Source of the DNA: Rhexocercosporidium sp. MPI-PUGE-AT-0058
Taxonomy: Eukaryota; Ascomycota; Leotiomycetes; Helotiales
Length of the DNA stretch: 64,000 bases
Reading direction: 5' to 3'
Assembly (NCBI GenBank): GCA_020746875.1
Contig: JAGTJL010000023.1
Coordinates: forward strand, 186,001 to 250,000
Under the pieces are notes generated by a model. It did no database searches. It saw only the letters and a program-made list of their open reading frames with translations, and was not told the origin of the DNA. Of the stretch, positions 36,169 through 48,289 are shown piece by piece (the first letter of the stretch is position 1; each line of letters begins with the position of its first letter). Position numbers and translations under genes: made by a program.

Positions 36169-36771
36169 TAGAGAATCTGGACTCTGTGGCTTTTATGGGA
36201 GTCAACTTATTGGCGGGTCGGACAAAGGTGCTTCGGCCAGGATGAATGATAAGTTTGAGAAGGCTGTTTATGATGATTATGGAGGCTCGAAATAAGATCA
36301 TGTACGGCGGTTTCATCCATTGCTCGGTTGCACGACGAAATAATGACTAGGGACCAACAAGGTGTGTTCACTACAATGTTCAATTCGCATCTTATCTACC
36401 AGTAATCTTATACAAGTACTTTACAAATTCGCCACCCGCTCCCGCTCCCCTTTCCCCCAATCACCCAACCCGTAGAAGCGAAGGAAAATCCCAGAAAAAC
36501 AAAGTGCTAGAGAAAGAAAGACATTATCATTCATCAATCATCAACCCTCCAAATCGGATTGGTACAGTTGATCCCAGATTTGCTGTCCAGGTCTCCGCTC
36601 AATTCGAATCAACCTCCTCGTAACCAATCGGATTAATGCCGCTATGCTCTCTATGTGTTTTCGGTCTGTGTGCAAATTTTGATGTAGACAAGACTTTTGT
36701 ACAACTCCCGCAATGATGACGCGTGGCAAATGAATTATGTGCGCCGAGCTATGCCGAAAGAGCAAATGGAA
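36169..36771. other. Intergenic between convergent genes
   Basis: Holds the 3' flanks of the serine hydrolase and the kinase. It includes the alternative hydrolase C-terminal frame (to about 36245). Confidence 0.5.
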
Positions 36772-38750
36772 TTATACAGCTGGCCAACGGTTTCGGAGTC
36801 CGTCCGCCCATCGACCATAGAGAACATCTGCGAGTTGCTTGGTGTGTTCCATGCCTGGAACGACCTGACCTGGTAGGTTGTTGAGTCGTTCGGGATCTGG
36901 CTGCATACTGGTCTGTCTTCGACGGTGTGACTTGAGATGGGGATTGTTTTGTGCGAGAACTAGCTTGGTTGGTGACTTCTGCGGTGTTCCTTGAGGGGTG
37001 CCATCTCTGCTTGAGGCTTTGGTAGACGAAAGAAGAGACGAAAGTTTGGGATCATTCTGAACTCTCTCGATCATTGCCTTCAACAATTGATATTCTCCTT
37101 CCGGATCAGCTGCATCCAAAGCACTCCAAGCGTCGGCTAGACGTGACAATGCCTCTCTCTTGGCCTGATTTCCCGTCTGGGCATGAAGCTCCTGGAAAGA
37201 CGGGTCCACGATCTTGTTGAACACTCGTCTACCAAGAACGGACTCCTTAGTGACTGTCTCGGTCATGGGCGGCCTGTTCTCATCTCGGGTAGTTGCCGGA
37301 GCAGATACATCGGAGTTGACTTGAGCAAGTGTGGAGTTATCCGAAACCCGACGGAAAAGTCGAACAGTAGATCCCGTGTTACCAAAGTTCATGTCCGGTT
37401 GCAAGGGCCGCTTCTGGTTGCTTGCTTGACGTTGTTTAGTGGGTGACATAAGCTGCACAATCGATGGTTGTCTGCGAACCGTTCCTTTCTTCATAGTAAC
37501 AGGAGGTGGCGAAGAGTATTCGAGAGGCGAGTCCTTGAGGTCAAGTCTTTTCATGGCATCTTCGGCTCCATTTTGGACACCTTGGCCATTGGCATGAATG
37601 ACGGATAGCTTGCGTCTCTTCGTGGTGTTCTTGCGTGGTGCTATAGTGGCTGCTTTGACGGTGTCGAAGACCCACTCGTCTGGCTCGTTCCTGGGGGTCA
37701 TAGTGTTTCTGAATTTGTCAGTAGCTGCGGTTGCACAAAGGAGTACCAAACTTACAAAGTCTCCTCATAAAACCTCGGGTGAGAAGGACGAGTGCGACCT
37801 CCATCCCATTCCTGCTTCCGCTCCACCAATTCTTGCAATGCCTCGACCTTTCCAGCGCTCTTGATGAACTTGTGCCTCAAAAGTTCCTTCGCTGATGGTC
37901 GCCTGTCGCAATCCTTGACAAGACATTGTGCAACAAAGTCCTTAAACTCTTTGCTATAGTTTGACCCCTCTAATCTTGGTGCTGGTGCCTTTGGGATGTG
38001 GAAGAGGACTTTCATGGGATGGATCGATGCGTTGGGAGGCTCGCCATTAACCAACTCCATTGCTGTAATACCCAGAGACCATATGTCTGCCTTGAAGTCA
38101 TATCCAGCCTGCTGTATAACCTCTGGTGCCATCCAGAATGGAGTTCCAACGAACGTATTTCGTTGCGACTTGATGTTGGTAAGTTGCGCAGCAACGCCGA
38201 AGTCTGCCAGCTTAACTTTCCCAGTCGTCGACAGCAGCACATTCGCGGCCTTGATATCTCTGTGTATCTTCCCTTCCTGGTGTAGGTATTCGAGACCGAG
38301 TAGGAGTTCGCGGCATATGATTGCGATATGGGCTTCATTGAAGGACCCTGGTTTGAGCTGGTACCATTAGTGAAAGTCCAGAGATATACCGAAGTGCTTT
38401 GACAACATACTAAATCAAGACAAGATCCACCTCCTAGATACTCCATAACGATCCATAGTTTGTGCCCTCGGAGAAAGCTGGCTTTGTACTGGGTCACGAA
38501 GGGACTTGCGCAAGTGCTGAGGACCGAGATCTCTTGCTGGATTTCCAGGATATCATCCTCGCTGGATTCGAGATCGATCTGCAAGGAGTCAGTGAAATGT
38601 TCCCAGAAGCGATTCAGATACACCTACATGTTTGATTGCGACCACCTCTCCGGTTGAGCGATCAATTGCTTTGTACACAGTTCCAAAACTGCCACTGCCA
38701 AGTTCCTCTAGCACCGAGTATTGGCTGGCCATGCCTCCTTCTGCAGACAT
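36772..38750 (-). CDS. Ste20-like protein kinase, germinal centre kinase III type
   Basis: Four exons (38628-38750, 38411-38578, 37756-38357, 36772-37708) give 609 residues. The kinase domain spans about residues 12-265: glycine loop [12 protein letters not shown], catalytic Lys in [26 protein letters not shown], activation segment ending [11 protein letters not shown], and [18 protein letters not shown]. These features and the gene length fit fungal GCK-III kinases (the Mst3/Sok1/YSK1 group; Sordaria KIN3-like), which act with the STRIPAK complex and in septation and hyphal growth. The C-terminal 330 residues are basic and low in complexity ([26 protein letters not shown]), with a short conserved helix near the end ([20 protein letters not shown]). 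The start at [18 protein letters not shown] is the first ATG of the exon. Adjacent divergent Cyk3 is also a septation gene. Confidence 0.9.
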
Positions 38751-39532
38751 ATTGCCGATTTTGCAAAGCAAGAGCGATTGGATCTTGGTATGCGACGAAC
38801 AATTCTGACAAGAAGGAGCAGTGAGTTTGAGAGGAAGAAGGAGGGAAACTCGACGATGATTTGGATGCTGTTGCTGTTTGCTGTACTTCCAGTCCGGCGG
38901 ATGTTGTCATATCAACACAGGAGATCAACAAACAGGTGCATGGACCATGTGACGGCTGAATGTTTGAGAAGATTGCTTCGTGAAAGTCGAAAGAACTGCT
39001 TGAAAGGATGATGATGCAGCTGCGAATAGCTTCAAAAGCGGACGTATGCAAAGATTCCAGATCCCCCGAGTTCCTCAGTCAGAGCAGAGCAGAGTGGTGC
39101 AGTGCAGGTCAAGAATAATGTTGCATGGCCGGCCTTGCTGCAGGTCGGGTTCTGATCGTTGATACGGCAAGCGGACGAGACGATAACAAAGGCGCTTACG
39201 GAAGCTTGGGCCCCAGCGCAGGGATGGGCAGTTGCCACGGCGACGGTCGCACCTTCCTTGATTGGTCCACGGATCTGCTGGTCTGTTGACTTTGTATTCT
39301 CAAACTTCCACTCGGGCCCCCCAGCTTTCCCAAAAGGACGGACTCGACTGCTACCCTACGAGCGTAGAGATACACATCTACGTGCGAGCTTGGATATCGC
39401 TATTGTTTGCCATTTCGCTGCATCTACAACCCCGGCTTGGGATATCTCTACAACTTCCAAAGAGCGCGCGGCGCGTCCATGTTTTGCTACTGCCACATTC
39501 ATTGCGCCGTTTGAGCGCCCATCCAGTCAAAC
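38751..39532. promoter_or_regulatory. Divergent promoter, GCK-III kinase / CYK3
   Basis: About 780 bp shared by two genes with likely roles in septation and cytokinesis. No specific motif assigned; only shadow frames are present. Confidence 0.45.
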
Positions 39533-42500
39533 ATGCCCGAACCACAGAGGCTGCCCACAAGATTCCCCGTCTGGTGCAGAGCAGTCTTTTCATATACAGC
39601 AGAGGTAGGGTAGAGAGAGAGAGAGACAGAGAGCAAGGCATCTGCAGATTCGTGCGCTGACAACTCACCACAGACAAAACGCGATTTGGGCTTCATCGAA
39701 GGGGACTTGATAGAATGTCTGAATGCGGGGGATGGATCATGGTGGATGGGGAGACTATTCCGGGACAAACGAATGCTGGGACACTTCCCCTCGAACTTCG
39801 TCGAGGTCCTGCCAGACAATTTCCGACCCACAGTCAGAGCCTCGAGTCCAATGCCAGAACGTTCGCCCAGTACAAGTCCTTTCAACAACCCGACTGCTGC
39901 CAAACCCAAGGCGAAGAGTGCTCGAAAGCCCTTTCAATCCTATGCCCAACCTGATACAGCAGCCTTGAAGAGAGCAGAGGCCCAGAAGAGGGAGGCGGAA
40001 CGACGAGCTGAGATGGAAGCACAGGCACAGGCAAGATCTAGAGGACCTTCACCAAGTCCGATGGGTGTTCATGACAATATTTCGGATGTACCGTCGCCTC
40101 GTGCTCGGGGTGGATATGGATCACGAGCACCTTCTCCTGCACCGCAGATGTATAATGGTTACAATTATCGAGCACCATCACCGGCGCCCCCAATGCACAA
40201 TAGCTATGGATCTCGAGCACCTTCTCCTGCCCCACCAATGCACAACGGATATGGACAACGAGGGCCATCCCCAGCTCCGCCTATGAATCATGGATATGGT
40301 TCTCGTGCTCCTTCACCGGCACCGTCATTTCAATACCGACCTCATTCTCGTGCAGCATCGCCCAATCCCCAATTCGACATTGGCTCGTCTCCCCCTCCTC
40401 CCCCTCCACCCCACAGAACTACATATACTCCGCATGGATCCTCTAATTCCTTCGACCAGCGACCAAATGGCTATCACACTCCACGAGCAGGATCTCCATG
40501 TCCACCATCACCTCGAGAGTCTGGCCTAACACCGTCTCCTCTTCGAAGCGCTATGGACGATGTAATGTCATCATTAGCTGATATGGGCATGTCTCGAGAT
40601 ACCAAATCCCCCGATCTTCCTCTGGACCCCTGGTCACCAGAAGCATTCGACCAAACTTACGTCAAGGCGAGGAGAACTGCACCTTTACGGCCCAATACAG
40701 CTATGGGTATCGGTGCATCTACTTCTTATGATGATGGTGATGGCGACGAATTATTTATGGGATCTACAAATTCTCGACATGGGACCGACAAACCTCCACC
40801 TCAACTGAGTAACTATGTGCAGAGAATGGAAAACCGACTGAACAAGATGCACACAAGTAGCCCTCGACCTATAGACGACGACGACATACGACCAGACGTG
40901 CCACCCAAAATGAATCAGTACGCTCGGCCAAAATCTTCCATCTCAGGTAGCGTGGCATCAAGTCAGCCCCAGAAGTTGCGGCATCGAAAATCTGCCTACG
41001 ATGTTGGTCGTTCAATGCTTGAGCGAACGTTTACTACAAAGACGAATTCCACCTCAGCATCCTCCGGAAATCGCAGCACAACGACCAATGGAAGCTCTAG
41101 TACGAATGCGACTGATAGAAGCCTGATGAGCGGCACTTCAGCTGGTGGATTTTCGTCCACTAGTGCAGGAAGTTTGGCGAGGAAAAAGGAGGCATTGCAA
41201 GGTCGAGCTCGGGCTCATAGTGCTTTCGGGTCGAGAAAAGACAAGTTCATGGGTATCAATGGAAGTCAAGTCGACTTTGGAAGCAGACCGGAAACACCAG
41301 TCACTGGAATTTCTTACCATAGTAGTCATGCCTCCGGGCCTCCAAGAGCTCAATCCCAGGTTGGTTGGCATGGCTCGAATCCTGATTCAGAGAGTATGCT
41401 TGGTGGTCTCGTTGCGCCAAAACCCAAAAAGAGTGGATTTTTCAAGAAGATTATCGAGTCGGCGAAAACCGGGGCTGCCAGCGCCAGGAGCAGTATAGCT
41501 GTCGGAGAATCGCCCAGGCCTCCAGTACCGAACAAAATGTCTAACGGGGTCTCGTCAATTGCAGGAGGATATGGTCATCATCACGGCAACCATGGTAGTA
41601 TTACTGCTAGTGAGATGGGTCTCGGGGGAGGAAATTCTGGCAACGACTGGGTTCAAGTGAGGAGAGACGTAAACCGTTCCAACTCACTCAGTCGAATCGA
41701 ACGTGTTGAGCGGAAAGAGCGTTGTCAGATGATGGACTACCCCGCGATTAGCCCTGTTGAGGAACTTTTCGAGCAATGTGATGGAGACGAGGGAGCGGAT
41801 GGGAACCCAGTGGAGGAGCCGACAAACTTCCAGGCTGTCAATCTCAGCTTAGTTGACAAGAACGCAAGATTTATCAACAGTCTGCCACCAATGACCAATC
41901 CCGTCAGCTTAGCGACTGGATTCGTTTGTAGGCCATACCGAAGCGATGTTCAACGACTACGTGCGATATTTACATGGGTCAGCGAGAAGATTACCTGGGA
42001 GGAAGACTTCGAAAGCGAGCCAGATTCGAGGAGGGTCATCCAGACAAAGCGAGGATGCGCCGAGGAGGTTGCAATTCTTGTCATGGAGATGTGCGCTGCA
42101 GTTGGTATTCATGCTGAAGTTGTTAGAGGATACCTGAAAACACCAGGGGAAGTTCCTGAGCTGGCAATTATGCCACGTGCCAATCATTGGTGGAATACTG
42201 TCATCGTCGATGGAGAATGGAGGATTTTGGACTGTTCCCTCGCAGCTCCTTCTCATCCTCGCCGGGCGCTCTACTCTAGTGGTAGTGGACAAATGGCAGA
42301 AAGCTGGTGGTTCTTGACACGACCTTCTGAAATCTGCTGGACTCACATTCCTGAGCAGCATCACCAACAGCATCTCTGCCCGCCAATAGCTTATGAGATA
42401 TTACTAGCACTTCCTTGCGCCTGCCCACCGTATTTCAAGAACGCTCTCGAAATGTCCGACTACGATACAAGTCTTGTACGAGTGGAGGATCTTGAGCAGG

Positions 42501-43288
42501 TCCACGTCAAATTCACAGTCCCTGCGGACGTTGAATGTGTCGCAGAGGTTGAGGCCAGAGCATTTGAGCGAGATGCTGATGGAGACTACTTTGAAAGCGG
42601 AGATGTTGTGAGGAAGAGAGCACTGTCGCAAGCAGAATGGATTGGGGGGCAGAAGCGCTACACTGTCAAAGCCTTACTCCCTGGAGACGAAGGACAGGGC
42701 ATTTTGAAGATATATGCTGGTAAGAGGGGCTTGATGCACTCGATCAAGGACATTCCTCATCCACTCGCATTCGCGGTGCCCATCATTCACACCGGCGACA
42801 ATCCCCCTTACGAATTCGTCACGCGCCATCCGACTCCGCATGCTCAACGGCATGACCTCTACGTCGCACAGCCTCAATGTCAACGGCTCGCCTTGAACAA
42901 CACATTCGTCTTTGCGATTCGCCAGCATCCATCTTCCTTGGGTGCTGCATCTCCAAATCCTGGGGGAACTTCTCCCATTCCTTTTATCCGACCCAGCTCG
43001 GCGATGTCACTGAATAGTTCCTCGGCTTCGGGATCAAATCCAAGCACCACAAGCGCTTTTGGATCGAAGAAACCCGCCAAGCTAGCAATTCAAGCTCCAG
43101 GTGGTAAGGTTTTGAGACTGATGAGAAAGGAAGAGAAATGCCAAAGTACAAGCTTGGCGATGGAGAAAGGGGATGGTGGGACATGGGAGACGATTATCAA
43201 GGTTGGAGAAAAGGGAGTCTGGCGCGGTCTTGTGCTGGCAGACAGAAGTGCGAGGTGGTGTGTATTCGCCGAGTGGACTTGTGTTTAA
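39533..43288 (+). CDS. CYK3: Cytokinesis protein Cyk3 (SH3 and transglutaminase-like domains)
   Basis: Two exons (39533-39604 and 39674-43288) give 1228 residues. The N-terminal SH3 domain spans the intron: VWCRAVFSYTAETKRDLGF, then EGDLIECLNAGDGSWWMGRL and MLGHFPSNFVEVL. A charged coiled segment (LKRAEAQKREAERRAEMEAQ) is followed by a Pro-rich tandem repeat of about 15-residue units (SRAPSPAPPMHN type). A long Ser/Thr-rich disordered middle comes next. The transglutaminase-like domain lies near residues 770-890 (AIFTWVSEKITWEEDF, TKRGCAEEVAILVMEMC, NHWWNTVIVDGEWRILD), with a beta-rich C-terminal region after it. Cyk3 acts at the actomyosin ring to stimulate septum synthesis. Cys, His and Asp are present at the positions expected for the triad. 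The first exon gives the SH3 domain its first strand, so the start is well supported. Confidence 0.93.
40118..40330 (+). repeat. Coding tandem repeat, APSPAP units in CYK3
   Basis: About five units of 14-15 codons, each containing (S/Q)R(A/G)PSPAP followed by M(Y/H)N(G/S)YG-like residues. The array encodes a proline-rich, probably SH3-binding or disordered segment. Unit number is likely to vary between strains. Confidence 0.85.
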
Positions 43289-44787
43289 AAGGTTGGATTC
43301 ACAGGGATAATAAGCACCGGTTTATGGGAAAGGAGCAGAGGGGCAATTCGAGATGGGAGTAATAGGGAGATGGCGGGCGGTGCATTTGTCTGGCGTTTTT
43401 CTTTGGAGGATCTGGGTGATGATGGGAGCATGTGGCAAGGGCATGTATAACAAAAGCATTTGTTTGGCGTTCTTCCGAGACCTGGAAAGGATAGTATGTA
43501 GGAGTAGGAATAGTCTTTCAGGTGGCAATACCTTGGTGTTTGAATGATGATTGTGGTTATTTCAGGCATGTCCACACCCCCTTGAATCCCTAATTGTGAC
43601 TCCCTCATATGATATTTAGTTGTAACTATGGATTATCTATGTATTAGGAGGCGCGGTAAGCTTTACTGAACTCTGCTGTTTCAATTCACGTCTCGATTTG
43701 AAAAGTCTAAAGTCTGAATATTAGAGTTCTGAGATTCTTGGCATGTGGAATGGACATTCGAAGCCCCAAAGTGTACTTGAGGGTACACACTGCAAGTCCG
43801 CCAGTATTGGGCAAATCAAATGTAGTTCCCAGTTGAAGCATTCACGTTGGAATCTACCCGTGTATATCATCTTACTGTACTGTAGTTATGATTGGTAATC
43901 GTTCTTCCGCATTAACATTTAACTTTTGTCTTGGCCTTTACCTTTCCCTGGTAATTTCCAGACGCTGGCTCTGATTGGTTGATACTTCTCTCATTCCTCA
44001 TCATGTCTTATTGTTCAACCTAAGTAATAAGAGCCCTGAAAACCCGCTTTTAATGCCATCTGTTCACTTCCTCAAGTACTCCGTCTTCTCTTATCACTTC
44101 AACTTCAAAATCGTCTCCTCACCTGCTCCTTTAGTTATTCTAGCCTATTCAATCCTTGCACACTCACTCCACCCCGACCTAATCCCCGATCCTGACTTCC
44201 TTGACGCCACTAACAGCCCGCTCCCTCTACGGGGACCAACGGCGACGCGTCGCACCGCCCGTCTCCCATCTTCCACGCCGTCTCGCCGTCTCCCCCACCT
44301 CAGCGCGCCCGCCCACAATCCAGACACACTCACCAATCAATACTCGGGAATAATCCTCGCATCAAGCTGAAACGAGATTAGATCCCCCTGTCAGAAAAGT
44401 GCGGAAGGGCTAGACTCGATAGGGCGTGTTACGAGGACTGAGGCGAGGCGAGGCGAGGCGAGGGGCGCCGGAACACGAGGTTTTGGGTTTTGAGATCGTG
44501 TGCTTGCTCTGAGAGCGAGAGCGCGAGAGTGTGTGAATATCTTCAATTGAGTGAGTGAGTGAGTGAGTGAGTGAGCTTCTGCGAGGCACTGCTGATGAGG
44601 TGAACTGGATTGGATTGCTGGGACATGCGCACGTGATGATACGGTGAACTGCCGATTCGTGACAGCGGCACCGGTGTGCTTTTATCCTGCTTCTGGCGGC
44701 TGTTAAGGGGGTTTGGTTTGGTCTCAAGGGGAGGACATCAAAGGAACAGAGGATAGGAGATAGGCCACCACGAGAACGGGGACGCAA
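43289..44787. other. Intergenic with two simple repeats
   Basis: About 1.5 kb. It contains a GGCGA pentanucleotide run (44441-44465) and a GAGT tetranucleotide run (about 44549-44575) in the probable promoter or leader of the DUF3431 gene. No coding region recognised. Confidence 0.5.
44549..44575 (+). repeat. (GAGT)n microsatellite
   Basis: Six to seven uninterrupted GAGT units. Confidence 0.9.
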
Positions 44788-47464
44788 ATGCAGGACAGCG
44801 CAGGTTGGCGACCTCAGCTTCGCGGCGGCGGGAGCGGGGGGAAAGATCAAGAAGATGAGGAGATCCTGCTAGCTGATCGGCGGTCTTCAGATAGCGTGAG
44901 GAGCTTAAGAGATGCTACTAGGAATTGGGGTGGGAGTTGTACTGCGAGTGAGTTGGGCGAGGATGGTATTGAGAAGGAGGGTGATGATGGGGATGGGAGT
45001 GAGATTGGGGACGGGGTGCCAAAGAGGGGGTTGAGTAGGAGTACGAAGGGGACTATTTGGGTTGTTCTTATGACGATGAGTACGCTTGTTGGGAGGAGGC
45101 TTTTGAGGGGGGGTTTTCGTGAGTGTTCTTTTCCTGTGTCCTCTCTGTATTTTCCTCCCTTGGTTGATTGGGATTTTCGAGTGAGGGAGGAGGAAAAGGG
45201 ATGACATGTGGTGGGGAGGATATGGAGATATGAGTTAATTGAAGCACGTGCTAACATTTTTAAAGCATATCGTGAGTACCACTTCTAGCATTGACTCCCG
45301 ACGGTTTCCCATGATGCTTCTAGTGCTTCTAGTCGACCTACAGTTCTGACATATTTTCAGCATTCTTTCTCGTACTACTCATACAGCTCATTGCGTGGAT
45401 CCTAATTGCGTTTCTCGCTCTTCTGATTCAACTGAGAAAATTAAGTACGAAAGCAACGAAATCACAAGAAGCATCTGAGGGCCACAGTTGGGTTGTGGCT
45501 ATCTTCATTATTTCGAGAACACTGCTCGCTTCGTTAGTTTCTGGCGTCGCAGCTCTGTGTGGTGCGCTGGCTTTACTGCATACTCCGAATCTACCGGTTC
45601 TAGCTATGCTGCCTGTAAGTATACCTATTATTACATATGATAACTGCTGACACGTATCCAGATTGTGACATACGTCTTCGACAGCTTCTTCTTCCGGGCA
45701 GCATATGTCCTTCATCTATTCCCTCGAGATCAAAGCACTTCCGTTAGGAAAGTTTACAAAGTCATCTTCGTCCTTGCATTCTCAATACCTCCAATAGTCT
45801 TCGACTACAGACTTAACATCCGGAGTCTCCTCATCGCTTTGGCTGGGTTCGCTCTTCTCAGTCTTTCCAAAGTCATCTCCAAGACTGGACCTACGCTTGA
45901 AATGAAAGGGAATGGCTTTGCGAGATGGGACACGCCTCTACATTTCTACCTATTACAGGGCATTGCTCCAATCTTTATCTCTTGGATAGCTGCTACCAAG
46001 TATGAAAACGTAATTGCAGCCCACCATGCTTTCAGTACGTGGAGTTGGGGATACATCGTCTTGTACCTTGCGCCTGGTGTGCTTCTACAACAACTTTTCG
46101 TCGTTTCGATGAACAGTGCGCATCCGTTTATATCCCAAGTACATGTGGGAGGAGCCTTGGAAGAGCCAACTGAGACAGGTACAGATGCAATTGCCAGTAC
46201 ACTTCAAGCCGGCTTCTGGACTGTTGTCATCGGCGTTCTCGGCCAAGAAAAGAACTTCGTCGACTGGATCCAGGTCATTGCTTTCACTCTCATCTACATC
46301 GTCGGTGTCGGTCCCAAACATATCGGTTACTATCCACCTCGCCTCATGAATCTTTTCTTTAGAGCACTGCGCCGGAGACAGCTCAAACTTCATCCAGTGC
46401 CTTGGCAATTTGCTTTTTTCCTCGCCACCACCACTGCCGTATTCACCATTGTCATCAGCTGCAATGTCATGTTCTGGGTCGACACAGTAGCTTATAATCA
46501 CAATCTCAAGACCTGGCTTGGACCCAAAACCTTCAACCTCGACACAATGTATCGACCCCCTAAACTCCGCTCATTCGACATAATCATCGCTCATTCAGAA
46601 GGCGACCCCATCTCCACCATCTCCGACCTAATCTCGACCTTCACCACCCACCACTTCATCCGCAACCTCAACCCGAGCATAACTATCTACAGTAAGGACC
46701 CTACGCTCAACATATCCACTTCTTCAGCCGAGTCCCTGAAAGGTGAGTTCGAAGGCGACCTCTCCATCCAAGCCCTGCGCAACTCAGGCGGTGTCCCCGC
46801 AACCTTCCTCCACCACATCCTCTACAGCTGGTCCTTCATGCCCGTCCAAACCCTCTTCCTCTCCACCGCAACCACAAACGCCCTAACTCTTCCCCTCCAC
46901 AAAAACCGCGTCTCGGACTACTTCATCCCCATGGGCTTCCCCCTCCCCGACGCGCTGCCGAAATCAGGCTTCTTGAATCTCGGCGAGCAAGAAACTTGCC
47001 TGTGTGGACAGTGTTTCGACTCCCTAGGCTGGGAAGACTCCTTCCATCTCGTGCCCTCTATGTGGGCCGCCGCCCGACCCGGCTCCCCTACCTGCGAATC
47101 CGCCCTCCTCACATATGGCAACAACTTCATTGCGTCGGCGGCGCGGATAAGAGGCACCAAGAAAGATGTCTGGCAAATGCTGTATGATGGGCTTGTAGAT
47201 GAGAATCTAGAGAATGCGTGGGCGCATAAGAAGGAAAAGATGCCGCTTATGCTACCTGGAGAGGAGGGGAAGGGGAGGTTTAGAAAGGGGGCGGTGTTTG
47301 GTGAGAAGGACAGTTTGGAGAAACCATATTTGGGGCTGACGGTTGAGAGGTTGTGGGGGATGCTGTTGCAGTGTAGTACGCCTGAGATTGCGTGGGGGTG
47401 TCCGGCGTTGGAAGTCGGGTGGAGGATTGGTGGGAGGAGGGAGGATTGTGGGTGTACCGAGTAA
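44788..47464 (+). CDS. Multi-pass membrane protein with DUF3431 C-terminal domain
   Basis: Exons 44788-45118, a 6-nt microexon 45266-45271, 45361-45614 and 45662-47464 give 797 residues (795 if the microexon is skipped; both are in frame). A hydrophilic Gly/Glu-rich N-terminus (~90 residues) is followed by about eight to nine hydrophobic helices (FFLVLLIQLIAWILIAFLAL, SLLIALAGFALLSLSKVI, FYLLQGIAPIFISWIAA, WGYIVLYLAPGVLL, WQFAFFLATTTAVFTIVISC). The C-terminal ~300 residues start with SFDIIIAHSEGDPISTISDL and contain NSGGVPATFLHHILYSW and FLNLGEQETCLCGQCFDSLG, the hallmarks of DUF3431, a fungal domain of unknown function. The fusion of a membrane-embedded N-terminus to DUF3431 suggests a Golgi or plasma-membrane protein with the domain on one face. 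Exact role unknown. The first ATG is used. Confidence 0.82.
45266..45271 (+). other. Candidate 6-nt microexon in the DUF3431 gene
   Basis: CATATC is flanked upstream by a branch-site-like GCTAAC and a TTTTTAAAG acceptor, and downstream by a GTGAGT donor. The following intron has its own CTGAC branch site and TTTTCAG acceptor. It adds Pro-Tyr in phase. Confidence 0.55.
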
Positions 47465-48289
47465 GGAGACTGGGAGGATTGAGAGAATGAAGAAAACGTT
47501 TCCATGTATGACTAGACTAGATGGGTTTTGTATTGCTGGATTTATAGGCGTAGCATGCATTTTTCAGGGCGAGAGCGAGATCATTCGGGATACATCCGAA
47601 CAGTGGCACGGCAAAATGGGTATAGCATGTACTGTAGCACCTTAATAGAAATCTTTCAATGAGCCGATCAGTATAAAGGAAACCCATCGTGGGTCTACTG
47701 AACAATTGCGAGCTTTGTGATTTTAAAGTATTATTTAAATGAGGGTATTGCTTTCGAACTTTGGCGAGCCTGTTGGGCATTTGGCAACTTCAGAATTTTG
47801 GTCTAGCCGCATGGGAGAGGGCCACCACTGTGTGTAGTTATGCCTAAAGGACTATCGTGTTGTATGTATCGAATTAAGAGAATTGGAACACGGCCTTAGG
47901 CCTGGTGGTATGCTTTTGCGCTTTAGCTTTAGAGCTATTTCTCTCACCTGCAGATCAACTTTCAAGGCAGAAAGTCTTTTGCAAAGCCTTGGAACACAAG
48001 TAAGGCTAAAATCACCAGTGGCCTGCAGGAACATCGCTTTGATTAGTGGCGAAGCGAGTGGCGTGGTGTCCTGCAATGTCGGGCTTTCGTCCTCCCTCGA
48101 CAACGCACAACTTCATTGATACAATACCAAGCAGCAATAATCAGTCCGCAGAAGTAACGATTTCACGATAAATCCCACTGACCTGCGGGTGTAGCTCTAT
48201 TCGTACCGAATCTAGACTTGCCCTGTACTATGCCAGAAGAGCCTCGTCGCCGTCAACCCTATAGCAAGCCCTTTTGAACCCCCTCAAGA
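47465..48289. other. Intergenic, no gene recognised
   Basis: About 820 bp with only short unrelated frames. Confidence 0.5.

Noticed and set aside
44410..45257. Two overlapping minus-strand frames opposite the DUF3431 N-terminus
   Set aside because: Shadows of the low-complexity coding strand and of simple repeats.
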